From Pseudocercospora fijiensis CIRAD86 (lineage: Eukaryota; Ascomycota; Dothideomycetes; Mycosphaerellales; Mycosphaerellaceae): a stretch of 64,000 bases of DNA. The stretch is taken from the NCBI RefSeq assembly GCF_000340215.1, contig NW_006921555.1, forward strand, positions 1-64,000, written 5' to 3'. The notes under the pieces are model-generated. The model was not told where the DNA came from and made no database searches. It saw only the letters and a list, made by a program, of their open reading frames with translations. Made by a program: the position numbers and the translations under genes. Position 1 is the stretch's first letter. Each line of letters begins with the position of its first letter. Shown here piece after piece: positions 47,691-59,944 of this stretch.

Positions 47691-48723
47691 AGGACTAATA
47701 CTACCCCCGGGGTGCTATTAGCTAACTAATTAGAGGCCGGCAAACTAGGACAATAAGACCGCACTACTATAGTAAACGCGTACCGAGCGTTAATAAGCGC
47801 ACTATAAGTGTTAACTAATCGCTTACTTATTTAAGGATCCTACCTCTTTACTAATACGCCCTATAAGGCCCTCCTCTTAGTACTTAAGCCCCTCTCTTAT
47901 TCCTTTATCCTATTAAGACCTCGAGGCCTAGGCGATTAGCGAGGGCGATACGCGCGCGCGAATAGTAATAGTAATAGTAACGGCATCGCGATACGAGCTA
48001 GCGGTATATCGGAAACCGACGTAGTCGTATTAGTAACGGTATTGCTAGGTTGTTATTAGTTAAAGAAGGAAATTAGAAGCAAGGTAAAGTTAGCGCTAAG
48101 ACGGCTAAAGCCGCTATTATTAACATTACTTGCTATTGTCGCTATACCTACGAAGACAATCTTACCTATACTACGGCCTAAGGCCGGAAGCGTACTATAC
48201 TAATTAAGCTAAAAGAATAGCTATATTAAAGGTTTAATTAAAACTTTAAGGCTAAGTTAAATACTAAGAGCCGCTTAAAAGATTAATTAATAGACTAACT
48301 AAGGGCAAAAATATAGAGCTAAGCTAGCTAGGGTCGATCTTACGGACAATAGGTTACTCCTCGATCTTTCCGACCCTTTAAGCGAGGCGAACCTTAACTA
48401 TTATACTTATAATAGCCTTTACTTATAGAAACTAGACGAACTGCGTTTTTGAAAAGATAAGATTAATTAATAATTAAAGGCTACTAAACCTAACTAATTA
48501 GGGCTAGCGAAACTACGATAGTAAATAATAGCTCTCGTAATAATAAGAATAATCCCTCGGAGCGGACATTTCTAGGTCTTTTAGAGTAGACGCAAAGAAC
48601 TCGGAACGACATTACTTAGAACGGAGGTAGTGCTACAATACCTCGTACGCCTACCTATTATAGTAGGGAAGGCGCGCTCGTATTATAATTAGTCGATAGT
48701 CCTTAATTCTTTTAGTTATATAT
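47691..48723 (+). other. Gypsy-3 right-arm 3' region with possible accessory ORF
   Basis: About 1 kb between pol and the LTR. A sense frame at 48083-48407 reads through RIP-type stops: 'KVSAKTAKAAIINITCYCRY', 'TILIKLKEQLYQRFN', 'LIDQLRAKIQSQASQGRSYG', ending 'FRPFKRGEP'. The first half is conserved in frame in the diverged left arm, including an indel of three codons, which favours real coding; the second half is shifted there. Function unknown. A 'cgcgcgcgcg' run lies near 47951. The purine-rich pol end at 47690-47710 has TG/CA retained ('tacccccggggtgc'). Confidence 0.4.
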
Positions 48724-49131
48724 TACTTTATTATATATAGGGATAGCGTAGTTAGAGTTAAGTATTGTATTGTATTAGAAGTAAGGTTTGATATAGTTAT
48801 ATAATCGGTAGTTGCGCGTTTAATTTAGCGCGGACTAAGCGGCTTATTAGACCTGCTAAGTTAGTAGTAATAGAGGTTGAGATTAGAATAAAGACCGGCT
48901 ACGAGGGCGTAGCCTTTAGAAGGGAAGCGTATATTAGGACTAAAGAGGTTATACGTAATTAGTATATAACTAGGCTCTAGTAAAGCTAGGGTCTTAATGC
49001 CTTAGGTAGGGCTTAGCGCTCGGTAATAGGCTAACTTGCCCGCCTTCCTCCCTCTCCTCCTAGCTCCTTATCGAATACTACTCGTACCTACTACTACCCT
49101 ATCTACCTGCTAACATACCCTTCTTATAGTA
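48724..49131 (+). repeat. LTR B, Gypsy-3 right-arm 3' LTR (408 bp)
   Basis: Matches solo LTR A and, inverted, LTR C. Begins TACTTTATTA and ends TATAGTA. It shows the sequence without the Gypsy-2 insertion ('cttgcccgccttcctccctc'), confirming the insertion point in LTR A. Confidence 0.87.
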
Positions 49132-49139
49132 ATAAGTAA

Positions 49140-51996
49140 TATCTAGTTAATAACTAGACTATCTTTAGAGCCTGTATCTCTACCGAGCGTTTGATTCTCA
49201 ATGCCCCTAAATATAACTAACCTACGCGAAGAGCTCTCTAGGAGCGGAATTACTCCTAACCTTTCTTCCCTAGATTTATATCTAGTAACTCTAATTCTAT
49301 TACTATAAAAGCTACCGTAGGTCTAGCCCTATACTAACTATACTAGTTAAATAGAAAGATACAGCTAGCTTATCGGCCTTGAAACTTTCTAGCTAATTCT
49401 AGATAGCTAGGTAAACCTAGACCTTTCTACCGTAAAGATAACGGGGATCTAGAAGAGACTATCCTATATACTATTCCTAGGGAATAGTACCTAGAGTACC
49501 TTCTATTAGCTAAGGCGCTAGGAGTTTGTTATACTATAAAAGTTCGTAGATAAGTAGAAAGTGCTACCTAAGCATTACTTAACTACTATTATTATCTACC
49601 TTAAGAGCGAGGTATCTATTTAGGCTAATAAGAGTACCCTAGTTAAGAAACTATTAGTACCTAGCTTCGTAAAGACTACTAGGGATAAGTATATCGCTAC
49701 CTTTAAGAGGCTCTTTCTGGATTACTCTACTAAGGCTAATACTAAAGATATTCCTAATACTATCCTATAAATCTAAGAGCTCGAGTAGGAAGTAGAAGAG
49801 ACTCTATTAACGTACTATACGCGAGCTAGTAACCTACTAGTTACCGCTAGCGGTATATACCGTATAGCTAATCGAGAGATAGAATCTACTATATAGAGCC
49901 TACTAATCCCAATAGTAGGTTCCTTCTTAAAGGGAATTAGGGAGAATCCTTCTCTAATATTACGGAGCCTAGAATATATAATATCTACCGCGAAGTTATA
50001 AAAGGTCGCCCTAAAGTACGCTAAAACTACTAGGAGAAGGCTAAGAATCGAGAATAAGGCTAAGGAAAGGATACGTAACAAGAAGCGTATCAAACTAGTA
50101 GATAAGCTAATACCTATTATAACTAGAGGTGAGAATAACGGCCTAAGATTACCGTTATCTGAGCAATACCTATTAACCTAGTTCCGAGAGCTCTCTTAGA
50201 AGGAGGTAGACCCTCTAGATAAATTTAAGCTAAAGTCGGTAAAGGTAGGAGCCTAGGCAACTATTAAAATAATAGTCGACGAGCTAGAGTAGCTAGCTAA
50301 TAGGCTAGGCCTTATCCTATACCTAAAAGATCCTAGCGCTAGAAATCGCTCTAACTAGAATCTACTATCGGGCGCCTATATAAATACGATAGTAGATACC
50401 TTAGAGCTAACTCGAGCTATAGCTGTATAGGTTCCTTCCCTATCGACTCGCCGAGAAGCTAATTTAACGTTTAATCTAAAGCAATCCTCTAATAAGTTTA
50501 CAAACAGCAGCCGTTAGTATAATTAGAGAGATAGTTTATTATATATCGCCTATATATATCTAGAATATCGGCTAGAGAAGGGACTACCGTACCTAAATAG
50601 ATATAGTAAACTTTCCTATAATAAGTAGTAAGCCTTAAAGGAGATTATATTTAAGGATCGTAGCCCCCTAGGCGAGTAAAGGCTAGCCCCTATAAGCGGT
50701 ACTAATAATATCCTACTAGGCTCTCGTTCTATTAGAGTCGAAGAGGTTAAGGAGGATAGTAATAATAGCCTATATGCCCTATACCTATTAGCGCCTACCT
50801 CTAAGAGTAACTACTACCTATCTAGTTACTTTAGTACTATATATATAGAAGAAGCCGATAGAATAATATCTCGCCTAGATATAATCTTAATATTAGGAGC
50901 TATAACTAGGAAGTATAAGCTATCGTTAGAAGAGTATATAGTACCTATAATTAGCTCGGATACTAGGAATAATAATCGTATCGATCTCTTATAGCCTTCT
51001 AAGCGAATCTAGAAACCTATATAAATCTAGGACTTTCTTACTTATAATAAGGATATACTAGATACTAGACTACTAGCGCTAGCCGGATTCGTTCCGCCGT
51101 ACTAGAGCGCCCTATAGAAGGTAAAACGTAAGTTAAAGAAGGAGCTTACGAAGATCTAAGTATATCTTAATTAGGATAAATCCCTTACTACTATCGAGTT
51201 ATAGAAGAAGGCCTAAATAACCGTTAATCCTCTAGAGTTACTATAGTAGTCTCTAGTATTCCGTAATGCTAAGTCTATACTTATAAAGCTACTATAGAAG
51301 GAGAGGCGCCGTAAGAAGTAGGATAGACCCTCGGATTAGCCTATACCTATAACGCTATAAGTAAAGAAGATATTAGCTAAGTCTAATATTAGCGATATAG
51401 ATAAACGAGAGGTCGAGAGTAATATAAAGGATTTCCTTAGAAGGGACGGTAAGTCCTTCTTAGTATAAGCGAAAGTCTATAAGGTCGACGGAGAGGGAGA
51501 GATTACTATTCCGAATAAGTTTATATAGATAGATTAAGGCTTAGACCTTAACGTCGCATATTCTATACTAGTACGGAAGCTTTATTTAGTATTAAATAAC
51601 CTTAAGGTAGTATATTACGGACGACTATAGATAATAGTTATAAGCGGAAGCTCTATAGAGCTTACCTATTTTACTATCTTTAACGTCTAAGTAGAGGGTA
51701 TATCTAGAAGAATTTAGGCCGTAGTTATACCTAAGCCTAATATTAGGTAGGAAGTATACTAACGGAATACGCTCGCCCTATTATTAGGACTACCTTAGCT
51801 CTACTCCGTAAAAGCTAACTTTAATATCTTTAAAGTATATTTAAAGATTAGTAACTAGAAGTATAGTAAGTAGAGGGTAACCCTTACCGGGCCTACCTTA
51901 GAGTAGGTAGTTATATAGCGATAATAGGTTACTAAGACCTATATTCTAGAAGTAGTATAGGATACTAACGTATCTAATAGCGACTCTAAGGGTTCT
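49140..51996 (+). pseudogene. Gypsy-4b gag and protease remnant, 5' half of element
   Basis: Gag-protease of the same type of ascomycete Gypsy as the pol at 28.4-32.3 kb. The gag part reads 'FRELSQKEVDPLDKFKLKS', 'NRLGLILYLKDPSARNRSN' and 'IQDFLTYNKDILDTRLLAL' (about 50170-51090). A basic stretch lies at about 50010-50090 ('ENKAKERIRNKKRIKLVDKL'). The protease region at about 51480-51850 reads 'GEGEITIPNKFIQIDQGLDL', where the D-[QS]-G box is followed by 'NVAYSILVRKL', and 'LALLLGLPQLYSVKANFNIF'. After protease an acidic linker ('QDTNVSNSDSKGS') is cut at 51996 by Gypsy-5 and resumes at 61636. No RT follows. Stops are RIP-type. The open stretch on the opposite strand at 49815-50093 is a shadow of this frame. 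Confidence 0.75.
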
Positions 51997-52104
51997 TATT
52001 ACGGCAGGCACGGAACGCCGGGCCTAGTATATACTTCTATAGCACCGTAGATACTTATATAATACTATACTATAGCTAACCTACTAATCGTCCCTCGCGT
52101 AACA
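51997..52104 (+). repeat. Gypsy-5 left LTR (108 bp)
   Basis: Begins TATTACGG and ends GCGTAACA; TGTTACG...CGTAACA are perfect inverted ends after undoing RIP. Differs from 61523-61630 at only a few CA/TA sites ('ggcaggcacgg' versus 'ggcaggtacgg'; 'taaca' versus 'taata'). Confidence 0.95.
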
Positions 52105-55100
52105 ATTAGTAGCTTCGCTTTAGTTAGATCTAGATCCGTTTAAATAGTACCTAAGTACTAGAGGAACGGGCACCTTAAAAAACCAAAAAAACCCTACCGC
52201 CGCCGCTTAACGCGACCGCGAGGTCCCGTACTAGCGGCACCAACCTACCTACCTAACTATAATAACTACCTACGCTCGATACCGATACGATTACGATAGT
52301 CCTCTAAATTCCGTATATTATCTTCTATATACATACAGCTATATACCGACGGCGCCCTATAGTCCTCTAATTGCTAGACTAGGCGGCCTACCTTCCTTAT
52401 CTAGGTTTGTTTACTCGATACCGATACCTACCGAAGCGGGCACTAGTCGAGGCAAGAGCTCGTAAGTACCCTAATAGTTACCCGACTCTCGTCTAGTTCC
52501 TTAACTCTATACTTATCCTATATCTATAAGATTACCGAGTATACGCTTATTGTATAAATATACTAGCTTCCGTACGCCCCGATTTAGACGCCTACTCGTT
52601 AAATATCGCTTTTTGCTTTAAAGAGTTCTTAGCTAACGCCGGTTACGCTAAATTAGTATACTAGAAGTAGAGGGACCCGTTAGTAGCAGTCGTTACGACA
52701 ATTACTACTTATTATTAGCCCTCGTAAGAATATATACTACGAAAACTCTCGGACGCTAGAGGTAGTACTACCCTCGGTTTCCCCTAGGATTAGGTAGTTA
52801 ACCGCTCTTTAGTTACGGTAGTAGCGAAGACGCTAATTATACTCTATAACGAACTTGCTATTTTAGATACAACGGAACCTAACGACTTAGCGGCTCCTAC
52901 TCTAGAAACAGCACTAGAACTAGTACTACCCTTACTAGATATAGTAGTGCCTATAAGTCCGGATACTAGTCTATAACTACGTCGCCGTCGGACGATTTTA
53001 GTAGCTAGTACGCGACGTGTTACGTACGTACGTTATAGGTCCTTACCGATTGTTTTTCCCCTAGGTCTACGAGAACTTAGTGCCTTAGAGCTATTAGTCC
53101 CGAGTAGTCCCGATTTGTCCTTACCGGTTTCTATCGACCCTAAGTAGTAGGGTCCTAAATAGTAAAGTCCGGAGCAATAGAGCTCTAAGCCTAAATAGCA
53201 AGAGCTTTTAGCCCCTCGTAGTCTAGAGTCCTCTTTATTAGGTACTAAACCCTAGCAATAAGGTACCTAGTAGGAGGAACTTTAGTAGCGGAGTCCTAAA
53301 CCTAAGTATTAAGGCCCTAAGATATAGTAGCTACTTCTAGCCGTATCGGCTAAGTATATAGCCGATATATCCTAAGATATAAACCTAGAGGCCTAGCGTA
53401 TAGACTCGGTATATATAGAGCCTAGCGTAGAGCGCGATCCGCCTCCTCGCTAGTAGCGCTATAATAGGTTAGTCGACGCTTTCCTAGGTATAGAGGCTAG
53501 GCGTCTAGTCGCAGACCGCTAGCGAGTACGTAACGCTAGCGCGGGACTATCCTCCTAAAACTAGCGTAACGGAAAGCAGCTAGCTTACAATAATCCGTAG
53601 CTTTAACGCCTACGAGAGGGCGCGCTACGTAAAGTTCCGGTATACGAGAATTAGAACGCCGCTAGCGCTAACGCGGCCGCTAAAGACGCTAACGGCGAAA
53701 TCCTAAACGCCGCTAACCTAGCCGTCCTACGTAATAAGATACGCTAGCTATTTAGACAACTATTAAATTAATAAATTATCTAAACCTAATAACTTAGAGA
53801 TAAGATCCGGGACGAGATCGACTAGTTACGCTAGAGCATCCCTTCGAGCTTAGTATAAGATAGACTAGATACTAGAAGAGCTAAACGCCTCGCGCGTATA
53901 GGTTTATATAAATAGGTTCTATTAGCCCTACTACCTAACCTAGTCGAAGCCTAGCCTTATTAGTTACGCCGTAACGTATAACGCAACGCCGAGGCTGCTA
54001 TAGCTAAGGCGGTGCTACTAGCGGAGGGCCTCTAAGCCTAAGCCTAGGTAATTCTAGTACCTAGGGTAGGAACTTTAGCCTATACCCTTACCGCTTCGAC
54101 CCGTACTATATCGACATTTTTAGTTTAGCCGCTCGCTCTATTATAGCCCGTAGCGTTCCTAGCGCCTAGAGAGGTTCGATCTAACTAATATCGGATACTT
54201 CTACCCTAACGCCCTATATATAGACTTAGACGGCTAGGATATCTATACGTACGGCAATAAGGTTACCTTTACCTTAGTATACCTGTTTTTAGACGCGGCT
54301 TACGATTACGCGGTAGTTAATTACGCTCGTATAGTACGTACCTAGCTTACTAAGTGCCTACGTAGAGCCGTATAGCAATAGTTTATTTACGAGCTAACGA
54401 GTAATAACCGCGATACTATTCGCGGAGGAGAGGGTATTAAGCGCTAGTATAAGGCACTAAGGGACAAGTTTAGTAGATCTATCGTCGAGGCCTAGGATAA
54501 GCTATACGCCGAATCCTATATAGTATAGAACGTACGCAACCGTAGAGTACCCTAGTAATTTATTATAAACTGTGTTCGCTACGTACGCGAGGCAGGTCTT
54601 AAGACAGACCCTAATAGACCGTACGCTCTTCTCTACTAGGCATAGTTACGATTCGAACCCCGCCTATAAGATAAGCTCGATAAGCCTCTACTAAGCGATA
54701 CGATTTACACTTTTACGCGAGCCGTAGAAGACAAATACGAAGTATAGTACCGTAGGTACCTATAGTCCGATAGCTACGGCACTATACGAGGCCGTAATAG
54801 GTATAATAGTAAGTTATAGTATCGAAACGCTCGTAATAACGACCGATACGCTAATTCCTCTAGCGTATATCGCGATGCTTTAGGTCGCGGTTACGCCGGT
54901 AGGTTCGATAATTAGTATACTAGAGTAGTACGCGGATATTGCAATAGTTTAGGTCGTAGTTATACTAGCGGCTATAGTAACGAGCGCCCTAGAAATAGTA
55001 GCTATACTAATTAAACTAGTATTAACGTCGAGACTAAGGAAACGATAGGCAAGTCCTAGCTAGAGAGCGACGCCTAAAAGAGTACGCTTCTAACCGTAAT

Positions 55101-55280
55101 AGGGAGCTACGTAATAATAATTAAGGCTACGAAGTACGCGGCGGCAATCGAAACGCTAATCGTAGAAGACGATAAGATAGGAGTACGCGAAACGACGCGC
55201 GCGATACTTAGGGTTAGTAAGAACGCGGACGTTAAAATAATAATACCCCGCGTAACTATTACGCTAATAAGTAGGGACCG
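52105..55280 (+). pseudogene. Gypsy-5 5' region and gag remnant
   Basis: About 3.2 kb, longer than usual for gag. 52105-53400 is a poorly resolved leader or N-terminal region with Pro/Leu/Ser-rich frames. 53640-54060 is Ala-rich and helical ('AANLAVLRNKIRQL'). The capsid-like part at about 54230-54700 reads 'YTYGNKVTFTLVYLFLDAAY', 'CLRRAVQQQFIYELTSNNRD' and 'EGIKRQYKALRDKF'. The C-terminal part at about 54780-55030 is rich in Arg, Gly, Asn, Ser and Tyr ('GYAGRFDNQYTRVVRGY', 'GRSYTSGYSNERPRNSS'), an RGG-like RNA-binding tail in place of a clear zinc knuckle. Stops are RIP-type and the start is not fixed. Confidence 0.6.
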
Positions 55281-55699
55281 GAGCCTTAGCTCGAAGATCC
55301 TATATCTATCCTACAGCCGAGTTTATACTTACGCCTACGATTAAGCTTACGCTACTTAGCGAGACTATTAAGCCCGCACTCCGTACTAGCCTATTTTAAC
55401 GACTAGGTAGACATCTACTATAGATTAGACGACGTAGATAATAACGCCTCTTTATAGGACTCTATATTAGTATACTATAGCGAAGTTCCGCTACTATCGC
55501 CCTTTTCCCTATATATCGGTAAGCACCTTCCTTCGGCTATAGAACCCTTCGCTACGATATAGCCTTTAAAGTTCTTATACTTAAATTAGAGTACGAAGTT
55601 CGATAGTAACAATCTCTTATAGGACTATAGGCGTACTAGGTACGCTACGGAGCTAACGCCTAGGAAGGATAGCGTAGAGAAGGACGCTAGGCTTATTAA

Positions 55700-58600
55700 G
55701 TCCGCTATATTACTAAAGGTTAAGGGAGGATACGCGTTTCGAGGCTATTATTATCTACGTATAGTCGTACGCCTATAGAAGGATAGTATAGAATACGTAG
55801 TTTGCCTAGATATAGGCGCTACTATATTACTTATCGATAAGGCCTTTCTACGCTAGACGCGCCTAGATATCGAGCGTAAGCGTCTAGTAGCTCTACTAAA
55901 GGTTAAAGGCGTAGGATTAACGGATATTAGTAAGTACGTAGATCTCGATTTTTAGGTACTAGGAATTATTAAGGGCTCTAAGGTTATCGCCTATATACGT
56001 TATAAGGCATATATCGTTAAGGAGCTTAGCGCTAAGTTCCTTATAGCGATAGACATTATCGGCCTAGAGAGTATTAAGATTAATATGCTATACCGTACTA
56101 TAACGATTAATTCCTATAAAAAGGCGAAGATTCCCCTACTAGTAGGCTATAAAGATTAGGTTAAGTTCCGTACGGTTATATACTCCGGCGATAAGAACGT
56201 CGTTCTAGTACTATAGACGGTAACTTCGGTGCCTATCTAGTTTAGAATAGACCTTCCTATAGATCGAGACGTAGCCTTCTACCCGCAAAACTAGGAGCTT
56301 AAGAACAAGGCCCTAACTATCTACGCCGTAGTTATAGACGCTATAGTAAATTTCGTATAAGCCCGTAACGATACGGATTAGCTATAGACTCTGCTCCGAT
56401 ATATAATAATAGGGTATATACGCGAGTGTAACTACTACGGCTACTACTATATCGCGCCTAAGGATTACGCCGTAGCTAGCTTTCCGCTACCGGACCTGCC
56501 GAATCCTATAAAAGAGACGCAGCTTTTTAATAGCGTAATAGCCTATAGTACCGAAGAGTAGGTATAATATATCGAGGCCGTAGTAAAGAAGTACGAGGAG
56601 CTATAGAAAGACAAGGGCACTACTATAGACATTCCTAAGTCCGACTACCTAGAAGTTACGCTAAAGCTAGGCTACGAGAACGACAAAGTTCCTATAGTAG
56701 CGTACCCGCTCTATGCCCCTAATAAAGAAGTCGTAAATAAGACGTTCGACCCTCTATATATATAAGGAAAGATATCCTTTACGACTAAGCCTACCTAATT
56801 CGGGTTCCTAGTCTTCGTAGTCTAGAAAACGATAAAAGTAGATAGTAAACTAGTCCGTAAAGGACGTATAGTCGTAGATATTAGGGGCCTAAACAAGATT
56901 ATAGTTAAGGATTCTTATCCGCTACCTAGATAAGAGGACATTATTAAGGCGCTACGCGGCTCTACCTATATTATAATAGTAGACGCTGTCGCGTTTTTCT
57001 ACTAATAGGCCGTAGCCGAGAAGGACTATAGCAAATTCGCGATTAACAGCTACCGCGGCTAAGAATAGATATACGTAGCTATTATAGGGTTCTTAAATAG
57101 CGTATAATATATCTAGCGCTAGCTCGACAAGATCCTTAAGCGATACAAATCCTACTACCGCGCTTATATCGACGATATTATTATCTATTCCTATACCTTC
57201 GAAGAGCACCTATAGCACCTAGACGCCGTTTTCGAGTGCCTAGTAGGTAAGAATATTAGTATTGTACCGTATAAGTCGTTCCTCGTATATCTATCTACGA
57301 AGCTTTTAGGCTAACGAGTATTAGGACTAGGATATACTACTTATAAGGAGAAGGTCTAGGCTATTATAGACTTAAAATTCCCTACTACGCTAAAGGATAT
57401 TAAGTTTTACTTAGGACTTATAGGATAGCAACGCTAGTATATTCTATACTACTCTACGATTACGATACTATTCGAGAACCGTAAGAAAGAGCTCCTACGT
57501 TTTAGCCTAGCGAATAAAGGCAACAAGCGTAAGCGCTACGCTATAAGGACCCTAGCCTTCGACTCGGATAAATCGCTAGAGACGGAATATAAAGCCTTTA
57601 ATATCCTAAGATAGATATACCGCGATATTAAATTCTCCTATTACGCGGACTCTAATCGCCCTATATATATCGACCTAGATACCTATATAGGAGGGTTCGC
57701 GGTAGTAGTATACTACGTTAAAGGAGACCTAGAGCTAACTATCGAGAATAGCAAGGCCGTACGCTTCCCGGTAGATTAGGTACAAGTTATTATATACCTT
57801 AGTAAAGCCCTTATAGACGTAGAAAAGCGGTACCTAGCTACCGAACTTAAGGTTAGCGGAGTAGTCTAGACGGTACGCAAGGTACGAATAATCCTCTAGG
57901 CGGCACGCAAGCTAGTATACGTGTTTTCTAACTATATAGCGGCCCTAGGCATTACTACGGTAGCGAGCCTAGTAACGACTACGTCTACGGACAAGCTTAA
58001 CCTCCGTCTAGTACGAGCTAGTTAGTACCTCTCCTAGTACCCTAAGCTTAAGATATACTACCGCCCTAGACGCCTTTATAGAATACCGGACGCCTTAAGT
58101 AGGCTCGTAGCGGACCTCGACCGAGCGGTAGATTAGATATACGATATACTAGATCCCCTAGCATATAACGATCCTGCCCCTACGAATAATATAATCGATA
58201 TATACTATATATACTTATATAAAAGCGAGGGTACAATTTGTTTTTACGCTACGATAGTTAACGAGTACTCCGGTAGAACGTATACGTCCGACGAGCCTAT
58301 AGTTTTCTACTCCGTACTCGTAGAACTCGCTACCGAATTAAAGAACGACTTAAAGGCAGGATATACTAAGGACCCCTATTCGTCCGCAATCCTAGCTTAG
58401 CTAAACGCTATAGAAGAACGCCGCCTACGAGCCGCCGCTAAGAGGACCCTAGACGCTAACGACAACCCCGATTGTAAGGAAGCGGAGCCGAGTCGAGCCT
58501 ATTAGGACTTTGTTTTTTCTTACGCGACAACCTTATCTGCTTTAAGGACGACACTAATAGTAGAGAGAGGCTATATATCCCTCGCTCTCTATATAAGGAG

Positions 58601-59890
58601 GTCTTCTAAATAGCCTATACTTATTATTACTACGTAGGTTATTACCGTACTTACGCTCGCCTATACGCTAGCTTCTATATATACCGGCTCGGGCGCGAGG
58701 TCTCTAAGTATATCGCTTATTGCTCTAAGTGCATCCTAAACTAGACGCTACGCTATCCTCTATACGGTAAATTATAGCCGATTAAATGCTAGCCTATTCT
58801 ATAGTACGCTATTACTACGAACTAGGTTTACGGCCTACTACCTAATAAAGACGGCTACGATAGTTTCCTTATAGAGACGTATAAGTACTCTAAGCGCGTT
58901 ATACTACGCAAGTGCAAATTAACGTAGACGGCGTAGTAATACGGTAGCGATTAGATCTAAGGATATATCGAAATAGAACGCAACCTTCCGGCTATTATAA
59001 TCGGCGACCGTAACTCTATTTAGCTTAGCGAATTTATAAAGGTAGCCTTTAAGAAGTTAGGTACGAGGTTCTTTGCGACGATAGCGTACTATCCCTAGTC
59101 GGACGGCTAGTCTAAGCGAACTAACTAGACTATAGAGATCGCACTCCGATTCTTTACCTTAAATTATCTAGACGCTAATTAGATAGACGTACTTCCGTAT
59201 ATCTAGGCCGAGCTTAATAACGCTAGGAATGCTTCTACTAGGGAGGTACCTAATATCCTAATTTAAGGATTTAAGACGAACTTAGACGCGCTAAACCCCC
59301 TTACCGAGCTCCCTATAGAAGACTACTTAGCGCTAAGATAGGAGGTACGCGATTAGGCTACGGACTCTCTCGCGTAGGCGGCGGCGATAATAAAAGACAG
59401 ATACGACCGTAAGCATCGCCCTATTTCCTTTAAGATAGGCTAAAAAGTGCTACTTAAGCTCTATAAGGGATACCGCTTACTAGGGAACCTTAATCGCAAG
59501 CTCTTAGTATAGCGTACTAGACTATTTAAAGTAGTACGCCCGGTCGGTAACCTCGCGTACGAGCTCGATCTCCCCCTAGTAATACGTATCTACCCTATAA
59601 TATTAGTTTCGTAGTTAGAACCTTACCCTAAGGGCCGTAATCCGTACGACCGAGAGATACCCGAGCCTAGCCCGGTAGATAAAGTACCCTTCGATAACGA
59701 CTACCTATACCTAAAGGCGCCCTATTACGAGATTAAGAAGCTCCTCGGACGTAGAGTCTCTAGAGGCAAGACGCAATATCTAGTTAAGTAGCGTAGCTAC
59801 GGTTATATATATAACGTTTAGTACGATATTAATAACCTCCGCGACTTAGCGGAACTTGTCTAGGAATACGACCGCCTCTACCTATAGTAA
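55700..59890 (+). pseudogene. Gypsy-5 pol remnant (PR-RT-RNase H-IN-chromodomain-like)
   Basis: Protease at about 55795-55860: 'VVCLDIGATILLIDKAFL', where the D-T-G-A box reads D-I-G-A. RT is at about 56790-57440: 'FGFLVFVVQKTIKVD', 'IRGLNKIIVKDSYPLP', 'DAVAFFYQQAVAEKDYSKF', an intact YIDD at 57165-57176 and 'IKFYLGLIGQQRQYI'. An RNase H-like part follows at about 57600-58100 ('YYADSNRPIYIDLDTYIGG', 'YYRPRRLYRIPDALSRLVAD'). Integrase spans about 58580-59200: 'YPQSDGQSKRTNQTIEIALR', 'ELNNARNASTREVPNIL', 'DRYDRKHRPISFKIGQKVLL'. The tail at about 59700-59870 ('YEIKKLLGRRVSRGKTQY', 'YNVQYDINNLRDLAELVQEY') resembles a chromodomain. Stops are RIP-type. Confidence 0.85.
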
Positions 59891-59944
59891 GCGTTACGAT
59901 AGCAAGCGTTACGATAATAAGCGTTACGAGAGCAAGCGCTATAA
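59884..59944 (+). repeat. 15-bp repeat coding a QALRQ-type pentapeptide, four units
   Basis: Four copies of (c/t)aagcgttacgatag end the pol frame. With RIP-type TAG/TAA read as Gln they give Q-A-L-R-Q repeated. The period is a multiple of three, so the repeat was probably coding. Confidence 0.8.

Larger units (their letters stand above)
37257..49131. repeat. 11.9-kb diverged palindrome of two Gypsy-3 copies
   Basis: The left arm (37257 to about 43098, minus orientation) and right arm (about 43260-49131, plus) are the same Gypsy element head to head. Each arm runs from the gag C-terminus through pol, a 1-kb 3' region and one 3' LTR. The symmetry ends at the outer LTR edges, with unrelated flanks and no matching target duplication (AAGAC versus ATAAG). 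The arms differ by many substitutions and by insertions or deletions, so this is not a perfect recent palindrome. Both lack a 5' LTR and most of gag. Confidence 0.88.

Noticed and set aside
37257..49131. Palindrome as an assembly artefact
   Set aside because: The two arms differ by indels and non-RIP substitutions throughout, which a duplicated or mis-joined read would not show.
49815..50093. Longest stop-free stretch (92 codons, minus strand)
   Set aside because: Lies opposite the Gypsy-4b gag frame; RIP on the sense strand makes TAG/TAA there but leaves the antisense strand open. No motif of its own.
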